A stretch of 64,000 nucleotides of DNA from Streptomyces sp. NRRL F-2580. Its GTDB lineage: Bacteria; Actinomycetota; Actinomycetes; Streptomycetales; Streptomycetaceae. The stretch covers positions 67,956 to 131,955 of the forward strand of contig NZ_JOIR01000015.1 in NCBI RefSeq assembly GCF_000720115.1, read 5' to 3'. Shown one piece after another: positions 9,336 to 18,311 of the stretch. The notes beneath the pieces were generated by a model. That model worked only from the letters and a program-made list of their open reading frames with translations, searched no databases and was not told the origin of the DNA. A program made the position numbers and the translations under genes. Every line of letters begins with the position of its first letter. The stretch's first letter is position 1.

Positions 9336-10427
9336 TCAACGGAGGTTCGCCCGCACCAGGAGGTGGACCAGGAAGGGGCCGCCGATCGCGGCGGTGACCA
9401 CGCCGACCGGAAGGGTGATCGGCAGGGCCGTACGCGCGATCAGGTCGGCGCCGGTCAGCAGCAGGGCCCCGAAGATGCCGGAGGCCGCCATCGGTGGTGT
9501 CGGGCACCTCAGCAGACGCATCGCCACCTGCGGCGCGACCAGGGCGACGAACGGGACCGGGCCCGCCGCGCTCACCGCCACGCCGGCCAGCAGGACCGCG
9601 CACAGCAGCAGGACCGCCCGGACGGCCGAGTACCGGACGCCCAGGCCCGCGGCCACCTCGTCGCCGAGGTGCATCGGTTTGAACTGGAACGCGGCGCACG
9701 CCACGACGACCATCAGCGCGAGCGTGCACCAGAGCGCCACCCGGATGTCGTCCCACGAGCGGTTGTCCAGCGAGCCGATCAGCCATGCCTGGGCCCGGGC
9801 CACGTCCCTGATGTCGGCTTGGACCAGCAGCCAGGTCGTGACGGCCTCCGTCACGGCGCTCACCGAGATGCCGATGAGGATGAGCCGGAAGCCGTCGATC
9901 CCGCGCCGCCAGGCCAGGAAGTACACGAGGAGCCCCGTACCGAGACCGCCCGCGAGCGCCGCCCCCGACAGTCCGACGGAGCCGACGACCGCCGCGGCGG
10001 TCCCGCCCGACACCGTCACCAGGAACACCGCGACCGCGCCGGCGCCCCCGGTGATGCCCAGGATGTCGGGGCTGGCCAGCGGATTGCGCGCGATCGACTG
10101 GGTGATCGCCCCGGACACCCCCAGCGCGACACCGACGACGCACCCGGCCAGGGCCCGCGGCATCCGCAGGTCCACGATCACGAACTCGTCGACCCGCTCG
10201 CCCCGGCCGAGGACCGTGGCGACCACCCGGGGCAGGCCGATGGGGAACTCCCCGACGCCGATGGACAGGCAGAACACCAGGAACGTCGCCGCCGCCAGCA
10301 GCAGGGTGGCGCACACCATCCACGGCCGCCATACGAACGACACCCGGCCGAGCCGGACCCCCGGCGCCACCGACGCCTTCACGGCCTCGACCTCCATCGC
10401 TTCCACTTCCACGTCGGCCCCGTTCAC
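9336..10427 (-). CDS. cchD: FecCD-family siderophore permease
   Basis: 363 residues with about nine or ten hydrophobic helices and FecCD signatures (RMPRALAG, GVSGAITQSIARNPLASPD, GPVPFVALVAPQVAM). A short acidic N-terminal tail (VEVEAMEVEAV) precedes the first helix. GTG 10427 overlaps the cchC stop by four bases, so the two permease subunits are translationally coupled. It forms the membrane channel with CchC for ferri-coelichelin import. Confidence 0.9.
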   Translation of the reverse strand: MNGADVEVEAMEVEAVKASVAPGVRLGRVSFVWRPWMVCATLLLAAATFLVFCLSIGVGEFPIGLPRVVATVLGRGERVDEFVIVDLRMPRALAGCVVGVALGVSGAITQSIARNPLASPDILGITGGAGAVAVFLVTVSGGTAAAVVGSVGLSGAALAGGLGTGLLVYFLAWRRGIDGFRLILIGISVSAVTEAVTTWLLVQADIRDVARAQAWLIGSLDNRSWDDIRVALWCTLALMVVVACAAFQFKPMHLGDEVAAGLGVRYSAVRAVLLLCAVLLAGVAVSAAGPVPFVALVAPQVAMRLLRCPTPPMAASGIFGALLLTGADLIARTALPITLPVGVVTAAIGGPFLVHLLVRANLR

Positions 10428-11482
10428 GCGCTCTTGAACTTTCCGCGCCACACCAGGGCCGCGAAGAACGGGGCACCGAGCAGGGCCACCACGACACCGG
10501 CGTCCAGCTCGCCCGGCCGCACCAGCAGCCGCCCCGCAATGTCGCAGACCAGGAGGACGATGGCACCGAGCAGACCCGCGTACGGCACCAGCCAGCGGTA
10601 GTCCGGCCCGGTCAGGTACCGGGCCACGTGAGCCACCATGAGGCCGAGGAAGGCGATGGGTCCGCAAGCCGCCGTCGCCGCTCCCGCCAGCAGCGTGATG
10701 GCGACGATGCCCACGGCCCGGGTCAGCGCGATGCCGACGCCCAGCCCGCGCGCCACGTCGTCGCCGAGGTTGAGCAGGTTGACGGCGGGCAGCGTGGTCA
10801 GGGCCAGCACCAGCCCGACGGCGATGAACGCGGTCACCGGCCAGATGACGTCGAATCCGACTCCGGCCACCGAGCCCGCGTTCCAGAAGCGCAGCGCGTT
10901 CAGCGAAGCCTTGTCCGACAGGGCGACCGCCGTGGTCATGGCGGCCAGGAACACGGTGATCCCCTGCCCGGCCAGGGCCAGAGTCAGCGGATTGCCGGCC
11001 CCGCGGCCGACGCTCGCCAGCCCGAACACGACGACACCGGCGACCGCCGCGCCCAGGAAGGCGAACCAGACGTACTGGAACGGGCCGGCGAAGCCGAACA
11101 CGGCGATCACCGTCACCACCGCGAAGGAGGCGCCCGCATTCACCCCGAGCAGACCCGTGTCGGCGATCGGGTTGCGCGTGTACCCCTGGATCAAGGCCCC
11201 GCCGACCCCCAGGGCCACGCCCGCCACGACCGCGAGGACGGTCCGGGGCACTCGTACGGTCCGCACGATGAGCCTGATCTCGGTGAGTCGCCGGTCCGGG
11301 TCCGGCGCCCCCGTCAGCCCCTGCCACACATCGGCCGGGCTCAGCGCGCGGGCGCCGACTGCCAGCGACACCACCACCGCGGCCAGCAGGATCAACAGGA
11401 GCGCCAACGACCCCACAACCCGGCGCGTGCGGGCCTCCGTTGCGCCCTTGGGCGCGGGACGCTCCACTGTAGTCGTGCCCAT
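10424..11482 (-). CDS. cchC: FecCD-family siderophore permease
   Basis: 352 residues, paralogous to CchD (RVPRTVLAVVAG, GGALIQGYTRNPIADTG, GPIAFLGLMVAHVAR), with about nine or ten membrane helices. ATG 11482 gives a short polar head before helix 1. The ribosome-binding site is weak (AGAGCG). About 100 bases separate it from cchB upstream, and the 4-base overlap with cchD makes them one translational unit. It is the heterodimer partner of CchD. Confidence 0.9.
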   Translation of the reverse strand: MGTTTVERPAPKGATEARTRRVVGSLALLLILLAAVVVSLAVGARALSPADVWQGLTGAPDPDRRLTEIRLIVRTVRVPRTVLAVVAGVALGVGGALIQGYTRNPIADTGLLGVNAGASFAVVTVIAVFGFAGPFQYVWFAFLGAAVAGVVVFGLASVGRGAGNPLTLALAGQGITVFLAAMTTAVALSDKASLNALRFWNAGSVAGVGFDVIWPVTAFIAVGLVLALTTLPAVNLLNLGDDVARGLGVGIALTRAVGIVAITLLAGAATAACGPIAFLGLMVAHVARYLTGPDYRWLVPYAGLLGAIVLLVCDIAGRLLVRPGELDAGVVVALLGAPFFAALVWRGKFKSA

Positions 11483-11580
11483 GTCGCTCTACGTCATCCC
11501 TTCGCTCCACCGGCGAAACATCGTCGGCGGCACGCGCCACCGGGCGTCACATGTGCGGACCGGAACGGTCCGTGTATCGG

Positions 11581-12936
11581 CTAGCGGGCCGCACTGCCCG
11601 TCCCGTCGGCCACCGTCCGGACCTCGTCGGGATCGGACTTGAGGCCCCGGTCGAGGAGCGAGTCCAGGATCTCGCCGACCCTGACGCTGGTGTTGGACAG
11701 CAGGGACGAGGTGATGCCGTGCGTGTGCTCCGTACCGCCCTGCACGTAGATGCCGCAGCGCAGTGCGGGGTCGGTCGCGATGCGGTAGTCGCGCTCGACG
11801 CGGACACGCCCCTCGTCGTCGCGCAGGCAGCGGTCGGCGACCTCGCCGAGGAGGCCGAGCGGGTCGGCGGGGCGGTAGCCGGTGGCGAAGACGACCACGT
11901 CCGCGTCCAGGGGCGTCTCCTCGCCGGTGACCAGGGACCGCACGGTGGCGTGGACCCCGGCCGGCGTCTGCGTGACGCCGGTGAGCCGCGAGACGTTGAG
12001 GAAGCGCAGGCGCTCGGTGCCGAGGACCTTCTCCTGATACATCTGCCGGTACAGGTCGTCGATGAGATCGATGTCCACCACGGAGTAGTTGGTGTTGCGG
12101 TGGTAGTCCATCAGCTTGCGCTTGACGTTCTCGGGCGCGGTGAAGAACTCTCCGACCGCCTCCGGGTCGAAGATGCGGTTGGCGAAGCCGCTGTCGTCGG
12201 CGGGGCTGTACCCGTACCGGGAGAAGACGGCGCAGACCTCGGCCCCGGGGAAGCGGCGGTGCAGATAGGCGACGTTCTCGGCGGCGCTCTGTCCCGCGCC
12301 CACGACGACGAACCGGGAGGGGTCGGCGCCCCGGAGCCCCTCGACCTTCGTCAGGAGATCCGAGTTGTGCCAGATGCGGTCGGTGCGCTCCACGCCTTCC
12401 GGCATGAGGGGGCGTAATCCGGTGCCGATGACGAGGTTGCGGGCCCGGTGGAGCGCGAGCCCCTCCGTCGACCGGACCGTCACGTCGATGTGGTCCACCA
12501 CTCCGTCGTGGACGACCGGTGTGACCCCCACGACCTCGTGCCCGTAGGACACCATGTCGTCGACCTTGGCCGCGGACCACTCCAGGTAGTCGTGGAACTC
12601 CACCCGCAGCGGGAAGAGGTTCTTGTGGTTGATGAAGTCGATCAGCCGCCCCTTGCTCTTCAGGTAGCACAGGAAGCTGAACTCGCTGGCCGGGTTCCGG
12701 AGCGTCACCAGGTCCTTCAGGAAGGACACCTGCATGGTCGCGTCGTCGATGAGCATGCCCCGGTGCCAGCCGAAGCGCGGCTGCTGTTCGAAGAAGTGAG
12801 TGGTGATCACCTCCGCCCTGCCGACGCGTGCGTTGTGCTCGCCGACCGCGATGGCCATGGCCACGTTGGACGGCCCGAAGCCGATTCCGATGAGGTCGTG
12901 GATCAGCGGGGGGTCGCCAGGACGAGCCTGTGCCAT
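11581..12936 (-). CDS. cchB: L-ornithine N5-monooxygenase
   Basis: 451 residues, SidA/IucD/PvdA family. FAD site GIGFGPSN near the N-terminus, NADPH site VVGAGQSAAEN mid-protein, and the C-terminal THGITSSLLS segment of the family. It hydroxylates the side-chain nitrogen of ornithine, supplying the hydroxamate precursor that CchA formylates and CchH incorporates. ATG 12936 is preceded by GGGAG at ideal distance; the frame extends further upstream but that part crosses the divergent promoter. Divergent from cchA. Confidence 0.92.
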   Translation of the reverse strand: MAQARPGDPPLIHDLIGIGFGPSNVAMAIAVGEHNARVGRAEVITTHFFEQQPRFGWHRGMLIDDATMQVSFLKDLVTLRNPASEFSFLCYLKSKGRLIDFINHKNLFPLRVEFHDYLEWSAAKVDDMVSYGHEVVGVTPVVHDGVVDHIDVTVRSTEGLALHRARNLVIGTGLRPLMPEGVERTDRIWHNSDLLTKVEGLRGADPSRFVVVGAGQSAAENVAYLHRRFPGAEVCAVFSRYGYSPADDSGFANRIFDPEAVGEFFTAPENVKRKLMDYHRNTNYSVVDIDLIDDLYRQMYQEKVLGTERLRFLNVSRLTGVTQTPAGVHATVRSLVTGEETPLDADVVVFATGYRPADPLGLLGEVADRCLRDDEGRVRVERDYRIATDPALRCGIYVQGGTEHTHGITSSLLSNTSVRVGEILDSLLDRGLKSDPDEVRTVADGTGSAAR

Positions 12937-13042
12937 GTCACTCCCATCGTGCGAGGGCAGCCGCAGCGCCGGCGGGCGGGCGGCCTGTCGAGCATCGAAA
13001 AGGCGGGAAAACCGGGCACGCCGCCGGAGACGCGACCGAAAC

Positions 13043-13061
13043 TTAGGTAAGGCTAAGATGA
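13043..13061 (-). promoter_or_regulatory. Iron-box-like operator, cchB side of the cchB/cchA gap
   Basis: TTAGGTAAGGCTAAGATGA matches 14 of 19 positions of the iron box TTAGGTTAGGCTCACCTAA. It lies 107 bases before the cchB start and probably serves the cchB-cchC-cchD-cchE transcript. Confidence 0.72.
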
Positions 13062-13144
13062 TCCTTGAGAGCTGTCGATAGACAAATCGGGCGGCCAGGG
13101 TTGAGTGATCGTCAATTCGCGGCACAGCAGGCGCCGTTGCAGAG

Positions 13145-13163
13145 TTAGGCAAGCCTTGCTTTA
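13145..13163 (+). promoter_or_regulatory. Second iron-box-like operator, cchA side
   Basis: TTAGGCAAGCCTTGCTTTA matches 12 of 19 iron-box positions and lies 39 bases before the cchA ATG. With the first box it makes a divergent iron-controlled region with one operator per direction. Confidence 0.6.
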
Positions 13164-13202
13164 CTCGGCAGTGGCCAACCCCTGTCCCGGAGGAGGAACC
13201 CC

Positions 13203-14150
13203 ATGCGGGTCGTCATGTTCGGTTACCAGACCTGGGGGCACCGCACCCTGCAAGCCCTCCTGGACTCCGAGCACGACGTGGTACTGGTGGTGACGCACCC
13301 GAAGAGCGAGCACGCCTACGAGAAGATCTGGAGCGACTCCGTCGCCGACCTCGCCGAAGAGCACGGGGTCCCGGTGCTGCTCCGCAACCGCCCGGACGAC
13401 GACGAGCTGTTCCAGCGCCTCAAGGAGGCCGACCCGGACATCATCGTCGCCAACAACTGGCGTACGTGGCTGCCCCCGCGGGTCTTCGGGCTCCCCCGCC
13501 ACGGCACGCTGAACGTGCACGACTCGCTGCTGCCGAAGTACGCCGGCTTCTCGCCCCTCATCTGGGCGCTGATCAACGGCGAGACGGAAGTGGGCGTCAC
13601 CGCGCACATGATGAACGACGAACTCGACGCCGGGGACATCGTGCGGCAGGAGTCGGTACCGGTGGGGCCGACCGACACCGCCACCGACCTCTTCCACCGG
13701 ACCGTCGACCTCATCGCACCGGTCACCGTCGGCGCCCTCGACCTCATCGCCTCCGGGCGGACGGAGTTCACGCGGCAGGACCGGAGCCGGGCGAGCTTCT
13801 TCCACAAGCGGTCCGTCGAGGACAGCCGCATCGACTGGACCTGGCCCGCGGAGGACCTGGACCGCCTGGTGCGCGCCCAGTCCGAGCCGTACCCCAGCGC
13901 CTTCACCTTCCACAAGGGCAGGCGGCTGGAGGTGCTGTCCGCCCGCGTGTCCCATGGCCTGTACGGGGGCACGCCCGGCCGGATCTTCTACCGCGAGGGC
14001 GGGGGCGTGGTGATCGTCGCGGGCGCCGACGCCCGGACCGGCCGCAACCACGGGCTGGCCATCACGCGCGTACGGACCGAGGACGGCCGGGAATTGCCCG
14101 CGGCCGAGTACTTCACCGCCATGGGCGGATACCTGATCGGCCGGCCCTGA
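13203..14150 (+). CDS. cchA: N5-hydroxyornithine formyltransferase
   Basis: 315 residues, methionyl-tRNA formyltransferase fold. The catalytic set is visible as NVHDSLLPKYAGFSPL (His and loop) and DELDAGDIV (Asp), followed by the C-terminal OB-like domain (EPYPSAFTF, GRRLEVLSA). In coelichelin biosynthesis this enzyme formylates N5-hydroxyornithine using formyl-tetrahydrofolate. A strong GGAGGAGG precedes ATG 13203. It is divergent from cchB across two iron boxes. Confidence 0.92.
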   Translation: MRVVMFGYQTWGHRTLQALLDSEHDVVLVVTHPKSEHAYEKIWSDSVADLAEEHGVPVLLRNRPDDDELFQRLKEADPDIIVANNWRTWLPPRVFGLPRHGTLNVHDSLLPKYAGFSPLIWALINGETEVGVTAHMMNDELDAGDIVRQESVPVGPTDTATDLFHRTVDLIAPVTVGALDLIASGRTEFTRQDRSRASFFHKRSVEDSRIDWTWPAEDLDRLVRAQSEPYPSAFTFHKGRRLEVLSARVSHGLYGGTPGRIFYREGGGVVIVAGADARTGRNHGLAITRVRTEDGRELPAAEYFTAMGGYLIGRP

Positions 14151-14162
14151 CCAGCCGGACCG

Positions 14163-14197
14163 GCCGGGCCGACTCGCGGTCCGGCCTTCGGCCCGGC
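14163..14197. terminator. Hairpin between convergent cchA and the oxygenase gene
   Basis: GCCGGGCC and GGCCCGGC form an 8-bp perfect stem with a 19-base GC-rich loop that can pair further. Its place between two convergent stop codons suggests a bidirectional terminator. There is no T-run, as is usual in Streptomyces. Confidence 0.5.
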
Positions 14198-14235
14198 TCA
14201 TACCTCGAAGACCTCGAAGAGCTCCGAGACCTCGT

Positions 14236-15093
14236 TCACGCCGTCGTGCGGGGTGTGGGAAGGGTGAGGCGGGTGACGGGGTCCGCGGCCGGGAGGGCGA
14301 TGGGCCGGGCACCGTCGTGGTCGTGCGTGACGTCCGCGAGCGGGCGGGTGTGTTCGGCCGCGCGGGCCATCCACGGCCAGATCCGGAACGGGGTGTCGGG
14401 AGTCGCCGGCGCCCGCTCGGTGCCGCTGATCCACGTCGTGAGGGTGAACCGGTGGTCGGCGAAGTGCCCGCTGGGGCAGGTGGACGGGACCACCTCGTGG
14501 AAGGCGCTGGCCGGGAAGAACACGATGGTGTCGTGCTCGGGTTCGATCGTGCGGTAGGTCTCCGCCGGCTGTGGGCCGCCCTGGTGGAACTGGGTGTCGT
14601 ACAGCCGGAGTTGACCGCCGTCGAAGCCGCGGGGCCTGCGGTGGAGGTAGTACACCGCCGACACGGCCGTGCTGACGTCGCGGACCCGTGAGGCGTCGGT
14701 GTGCATGCCGTAGTGGCCCCCTTCGCCATGTGCCGTCAGGACCGTCAGGCTCTGCGTCAGCGCGGCCTGGTGACCGAGGACCTCCTGGACGAGCGGCAGG
14801 CAGTCGGCCAGGTGCCGGCTGAAGACGGAGCTGGTCATGGGGAGGACGAGGGAGCTGCGACCTTTGTGGGAGACCTGGCCCGACAGGGGGTCCAGGACCG
14901 TCCCCGCGTTGAAGTCGGGCTGCCGGGAGATCGCGTACGCGAGCAGGCCGGCGGCGCGTTCCGCGCCCAGGAAGTTCTCGAAGCGGCAGACCGGGGCCGG
15001 TATGACGGGGATCGTGGACCAACGGTCGGAGGGAGGCAAGTCCCGGGTGCTGATTTCCGTCGGCGTGGCCGGTTCCTTCGCGTATCCACTCAT
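14236..15093 (-). CDS. 2-oxoglutarate/Fe(II)-dependent oxygenase (prolyl-4-hydroxylase-like)
   Basis: 285 residues. The iron triad and co-substrate arginine are visible in the double-stranded beta-helix: H-x-D in YGMHTDASR, a distal His in SAFHEVVPS, and Arg in DHRFTLTTWI. This is the P4Hc-type arrangement, hydroxylating a protein or small-molecule substrate. ATG 15093 has no ribosome-binding site but a -10-like TACGGT sits 8 bases upstream, so a leaderless message is likely. It is convergent with cchA. It is not one of the standard coelichelin genes; siderophore tailoring is possible but unsupported. Confidence 0.8.
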   Translation of the reverse strand: MSGYAKEPATPTEISTRDLPPSDRWSTIPVIPAPVCRFENFLGAERAAGLLAYAISRQPDFNAGTVLDPLSGQVSHKGRSSLVLPMTSSVFSRHLADCLPLVQEVLGHQAALTQSLTVLTAHGEGGHYGMHTDASRVRDVSTAVSAVYYLHRRPRGFDGGQLRLYDTQFHQGGPQPAETYRTIEPEHDTIVFFPASAFHEVVPSTCPSGHFADHRFTLTTWISGTERAPATPDTPFRIWPWMARAAEHTRPLADVTHDHDGARPIALPAADPVTRLTLPTPRTTA

Positions 15094-15260
15094 GGCCCGG
15101 ACCGTAAGCGGAGTGGCCGGTGCCGTCGAAGGAGCACATGGGGGCGCACAGGAGTACGCCTCCCCCGGTCCCCTGTGCCGGCGCGCCCGGCCCGCCCGAC
15201 CGGAGAGCGGTGCGCGCAGCCGGGATCACGGGAAGGGGCGAGGTGAGCCGATGAGGTGAG

Positions 15261-15353
15261 CACGATGTCCTCTTCACCGAGCGGTACCCGCGGGCCCTCT
15301 TCGACTTCAACCTCGGGGTGACCGCCCGAGGAGCCCGCGTCCGGCGGGTGGTT
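15261..15353 (+). pseudogene. Fragment of a DUF4389-type membrane protein gene
   Basis: One frame from 15261 reads LFTERYPRALFDFNLGV, which resembles the central segment of DUF4389 proteins (family motif roughly LFTGRYPRGLFDFVVGV, from memory). Family similarity then fades, and neither a start nor the membrane helices are present. It is taken as an internal gene fragment left by deletion, lying beside a second fragment in another frame. Confidence 0.5.
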
Positions 15354-15414
15354 GAGTACGTCGCATGGATTCCGCGCGAGTGTTCCCGGCAGGTGGCGAG
15401 CCCGGCCCGACGGG

Positions 15415-15633
15415 TCGGCCGAGACCTTCCGGGACGAGGACGTGGCCTACGCGAACGCGATCTGGCAGGCGGGCGGTCAGGCCGAACTGCACGTGTGGCC
15501 CGGGGCCTTCCACGGCTTCGACGGCTTCGCCCCCCGAGCGGCCCTCAGCCGGGACGCCCGCCAGGCCCGTACCGCCTGGCTCCGGCGCCTCCTCGCCCGG
15601 CCCGGTGCCGATGGCGGGCCCACCGTCCGCTGA
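15415..15633 (+). pseudogene. C-terminal fragment of an alpha/beta-hydrolase (esterase)
   Basis: About 72 residues matching the end of the HSL/acetyl-hydrolase family: TFRDEDVAYANAIWQAGG then ELHVWPGAFHGFDGFAP, which carries the family's C-terminal catalytic His (in FHGFD). The Ser nucleophile region and everything upstream are missing, and the reading before residue 24 does not resemble the family. It is a truncated remnant joined out of frame to the DUF4389 fragment. Confidence 0.6.
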
Positions 15634-15663
15634 GCACTCACGACGGCGGGCCCGGGCACGGGG

Positions 15664-18210
15664 TCACGGGGCCGCCGTGGCGGCCGGGATGTCGACGCGG
15701 GCGGCCCTGCGGGCCGGCCAGAGCGAGGCGGCCAGGGCTCCCGCCAGGGCGACGAGCACACCGAGGGCGAGGCGCCCCCAGGGCAGGACCAGCGTGTAGC
15801 CCGCGACGCTCTCCTGGAGGGTGCGACCGAGCGCCCAGCCGAGGAAGACGCCCAGGACCGTGCCGAGCGTCGCGCCGAGCCCGCCGAGGACCAGGGCCTC
15901 CAAGCGGATCATCCGGCTCACGCCGGCGCGGTCCACACCGAGGGCGCGCAAGGTGCCGATCTCCTTGCGGCGTTCCAGGACGGACATCGCGAGGGTGTTG
16001 GCGATGCCCAGAGCGGCGATCGCCAGGGCCATGCTCAGCAGGGCGTAGAAGACGTCGAGCTGGTCGCCGATGGACCCGCTGTCCTGGGCCCGGATGCCCT
16101 CTTGATCGAGGACGGCCAGGGCGGGGTTGTCCCCGAGCGCGTGGGTGACGCCGGCGAGCGCGGTCCGGCCGGGTCCGCCGTCCAGGGCGACGAGGATCCC
16201 GGCGGTGTGCGGGGTGCGGTCGTGGCGGGCGACGAGGGAGTCGGGTGCGGTGATGCTGGGCAGCAGGTTGCTCTGCTCGTCCGCCCGGTAGACGGCGCCG
16301 ATGGTGACGCTGTCCGGCCGGCCGTCCTGCCGCTGCAGGGGCAGGGTCTGGCCGACGTGCCAGCCGGCCGCCCTGGCCTTGAAGTCGGCCACGGCGATCT
16401 GCCCCTGGGCGAGACGGTCGAGGGAACCCTCGACCACGTCGTACCGCAGCAGGCGGCCGATGGTGGCGGGGTCGACGCCGGTCAGCACGGAGGGGGTGCC
16501 GGCCAGCAGGTACTCGGTGGACTGGTCGAGCGGGCTGACCGCGGCGCCGGGCAGCTTCCGGAGTGCGGCGGCGGTCTCGGCCGTCATCCGCATGCCGCCC
16601 TCGGCGGGCTTCACCAGGTAGTCGGCGGTGAAGTCGTGGGTGGTCGCCCGGTCCAGGTAGCGGGCGGCGGAGGCGCCGAGGACGGACAGGCCCGAGGCGA
16701 GGGTGAGGGCGATGGCGAGCGCGGCGGCCGTGGCGCCCGTACGGCGCGGGTCGCGCACGGTGTTGCGGGCGGCGAGGTCGCCGTACACCGGGTGGAGGCG
16801 GGTCAGCAGCGGCCGGACCAGGGCGACGAACGGCCGGGCCAGCAGCGGGATGAGGACGATCGTCCCGGTGAGGGTGAGCGCGGCGCCGACGCCGATGACG
16901 ATCCGCGCGTCACGGTCCGTGCCGAGCGCCCCGTACGCCGCGGCGGCGACGCCGGTGACCAGCAGCGCGGCGCCGAGGCCGGTGCGCAGGGAGCCGGTGC
17001 GCGCCGGGGCCGTCGGCTCGGCCGCACTGAGCGCGGCGACCGGCGGGATGGCCATGGCCCGGCGGATGGGCAGCCATGCGGCGACCATGGGCAGGGCGGT
17101 GCCGACCAGCAGGGACGCGATGACGGTGCCCGGGGTGAGGACCAGCGGGCCGGCCGGGGCGTCGGCCGGGGCGAAGAGGGCCTGGAGCAGGGCGGCGGTC
17201 CCGGTGCCGGCGGCGAGGCCGGCCGCGGAGGCGACCGCGCCGACGAGGAGGGACTCGGTCAGCAGGATGCGGCGCACCTGCTTGCGCGAGGCGCCGACGG
17301 CCCGCATCAGGGCCAGCTCCCGGGTGCGCCGGGCGACGAGCATGGTGAAGGTGTTGGAGATGAGGAAGGTGGCGACGAACAGGGCGACCGCGGCGAAACC
17401 CAGCAGGATCTGGCTCATGGTGTCGCTGTCGTTGGTGGCGAGGTCGGCCTGGATCCGGGCGAGCTGGGCGCCGGTCGCCGCGCCGGCGCCCTGGGGCAGC
17501 ACCGATTCGATCCGGCCGAGGAGTTGCGGTACGTCGGCGCCGGGTGCGGCCGTGACGTCCACGTTCTGGTAGAGGCCGGGCCGCAGGAAGAGCCGCTGCG
17601 CGGTGGCGTCGTCGAACAGCGTCAGGCTGCCGCCGGCGGGCAGCGTGGTCCCGTCCGTACGGAAGATGCCCCTGAGGGTGTAGGAGGCGGCGCCCTGGTG
17701 CGTGCCGACGCGTACGGTGTCGCCCACGCGGAAGCCGCCCTTCGCGGCGGTGGTCTCATCGAGGGCGATCGTGTCGCCGCCGGTCGGGCCGGACCCCTGG
17801 GTGAAGCGGTAGGCGGGGTCGGTGCCGTCCGCCCCCGGGGCGAAGTTGCCCGCCTTGTGGGAGGGGCCGTGACCGAGCAGCCGGCCGTCCCGGTCGGCGA
17901 CGGCGGCGAAACCGGTGACGCGGCCCGCGGCGAGGGCGACGCCCTGGACCTTGGCCAGGGCGTGCACGGTGCCGGTGTCGATGCCGGGCGGCCCGTCGTC
18001 CTGGCGCTTCGCGCCGTCGAAGTCCTGGGGGAAGACGCTGACGGCGATGCGCTCGTAGCCGTCGGTCGCCCGGGCGGAGGCGGCCCGGTGGAGGCTGTCG
18101 CCGTAGACGAGGCTGCCGGAGACGAAGGTGACGCCGAGCATGACCGCGAACACGGTCATCAGCAGGCGGGCCTTGTGCGCGAACACGTTGCGCAGGGCGG
18201 TACGGAACAT
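15664..18210 (-). CDS. FtsX-type ABC transporter permease (two FtsX domains)
   Basis: 848 residues, the duplicated MacB/FtsX architecture: N-terminal helix (LLMTVFAVMLGVTFVSGSL), a large extracellular region, three helices with RTRELALMRAVGASRKQVRR, a second extracellular region, and a final three-helix block with RRKEIGTLRALGVDRAG. ATG 18210 starts directly at the first helix. It lies about 100 bases downstream of the ATPase gene in a regulator-kinase-ATPase-permease operon. Such systems export or detoxify peptide antibiotics or lipids at the envelope; the substrate is unknown. Confidence 0.87.
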   Translation of the reverse strand: MFRTALRNVFAHKARLLMTVFAVMLGVTFVSGSLVYGDSLHRAASARATDGYERIAVSVFPQDFDGAKRQDDGPPGIDTGTVHALAKVQGVALAAGRVTGFAAVADRDGRLLGHGPSHKAGNFAPGADGTDPAYRFTQGSGPTGGDTIALDETTAAKGGFRVGDTVRVGTHQGAASYTLRGIFRTDGTTLPAGGSLTLFDDATAQRLFLRPGLYQNVDVTAAPGADVPQLLGRIESVLPQGAGAATGAQLARIQADLATNDSDTMSQILLGFAAVALFVATFLISNTFTMLVARRTRELALMRAVGASRKQVRRILLTESLLVGAVASAAGLAAGTGTAALLQALFAPADAPAGPLVLTPGTVIASLLVGTALPMVAAWLPIRRAMAIPPVAALSAAEPTAPARTGSLRTGLGAALLVTGVAAAAYGALGTDRDARIVIGVGAALTLTGTIVLIPLLARPFVALVRPLLTRLHPVYGDLAARNTVRDPRRTGATAAALAIALTLASGLSVLGASAARYLDRATTHDFTADYLVKPAEGGMRMTAETAAALRKLPGAAVSPLDQSTEYLLAGTPSVLTGVDPATIGRLLRYDVVEGSLDRLAQGQIAVADFKARAAGWHVGQTLPLQRQDGRPDSVTIGAVYRADEQSNLLPSITAPDSLVARHDRTPHTAGILVALDGGPGRTALAGVTHALGDNPALAVLDQEGIRAQDSGSIGDQLDVFYALLSMALAIAALGIANTLAMSVLERRKEIGTLRALGVDRAGVSRMIRLEALVLGGLGATLGTVLGVFLGWALGRTLQESVAGYTLVLPWGRLALGVLVALAGALAASLWPARRAARVDIPAATAAP

Positions 18211-18311
18211 GGGGATGCGGATCCTGGGGAGGCGGGCTCGTCCGGTGCGAGCGAGCGGGCGGGCAGGCGGGCGGGCGGCTGGTGCGGTGCGGTACCGGGG
18301 GGCGGGAGGGG

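Noticed and set aside
14205..14232. Short tandem ACCTCGAAG units between cchA and the oxygenase gene
   Set aside because: Only two imperfect copies; probably part of a terminator-flanking region rather than a functional repeat.
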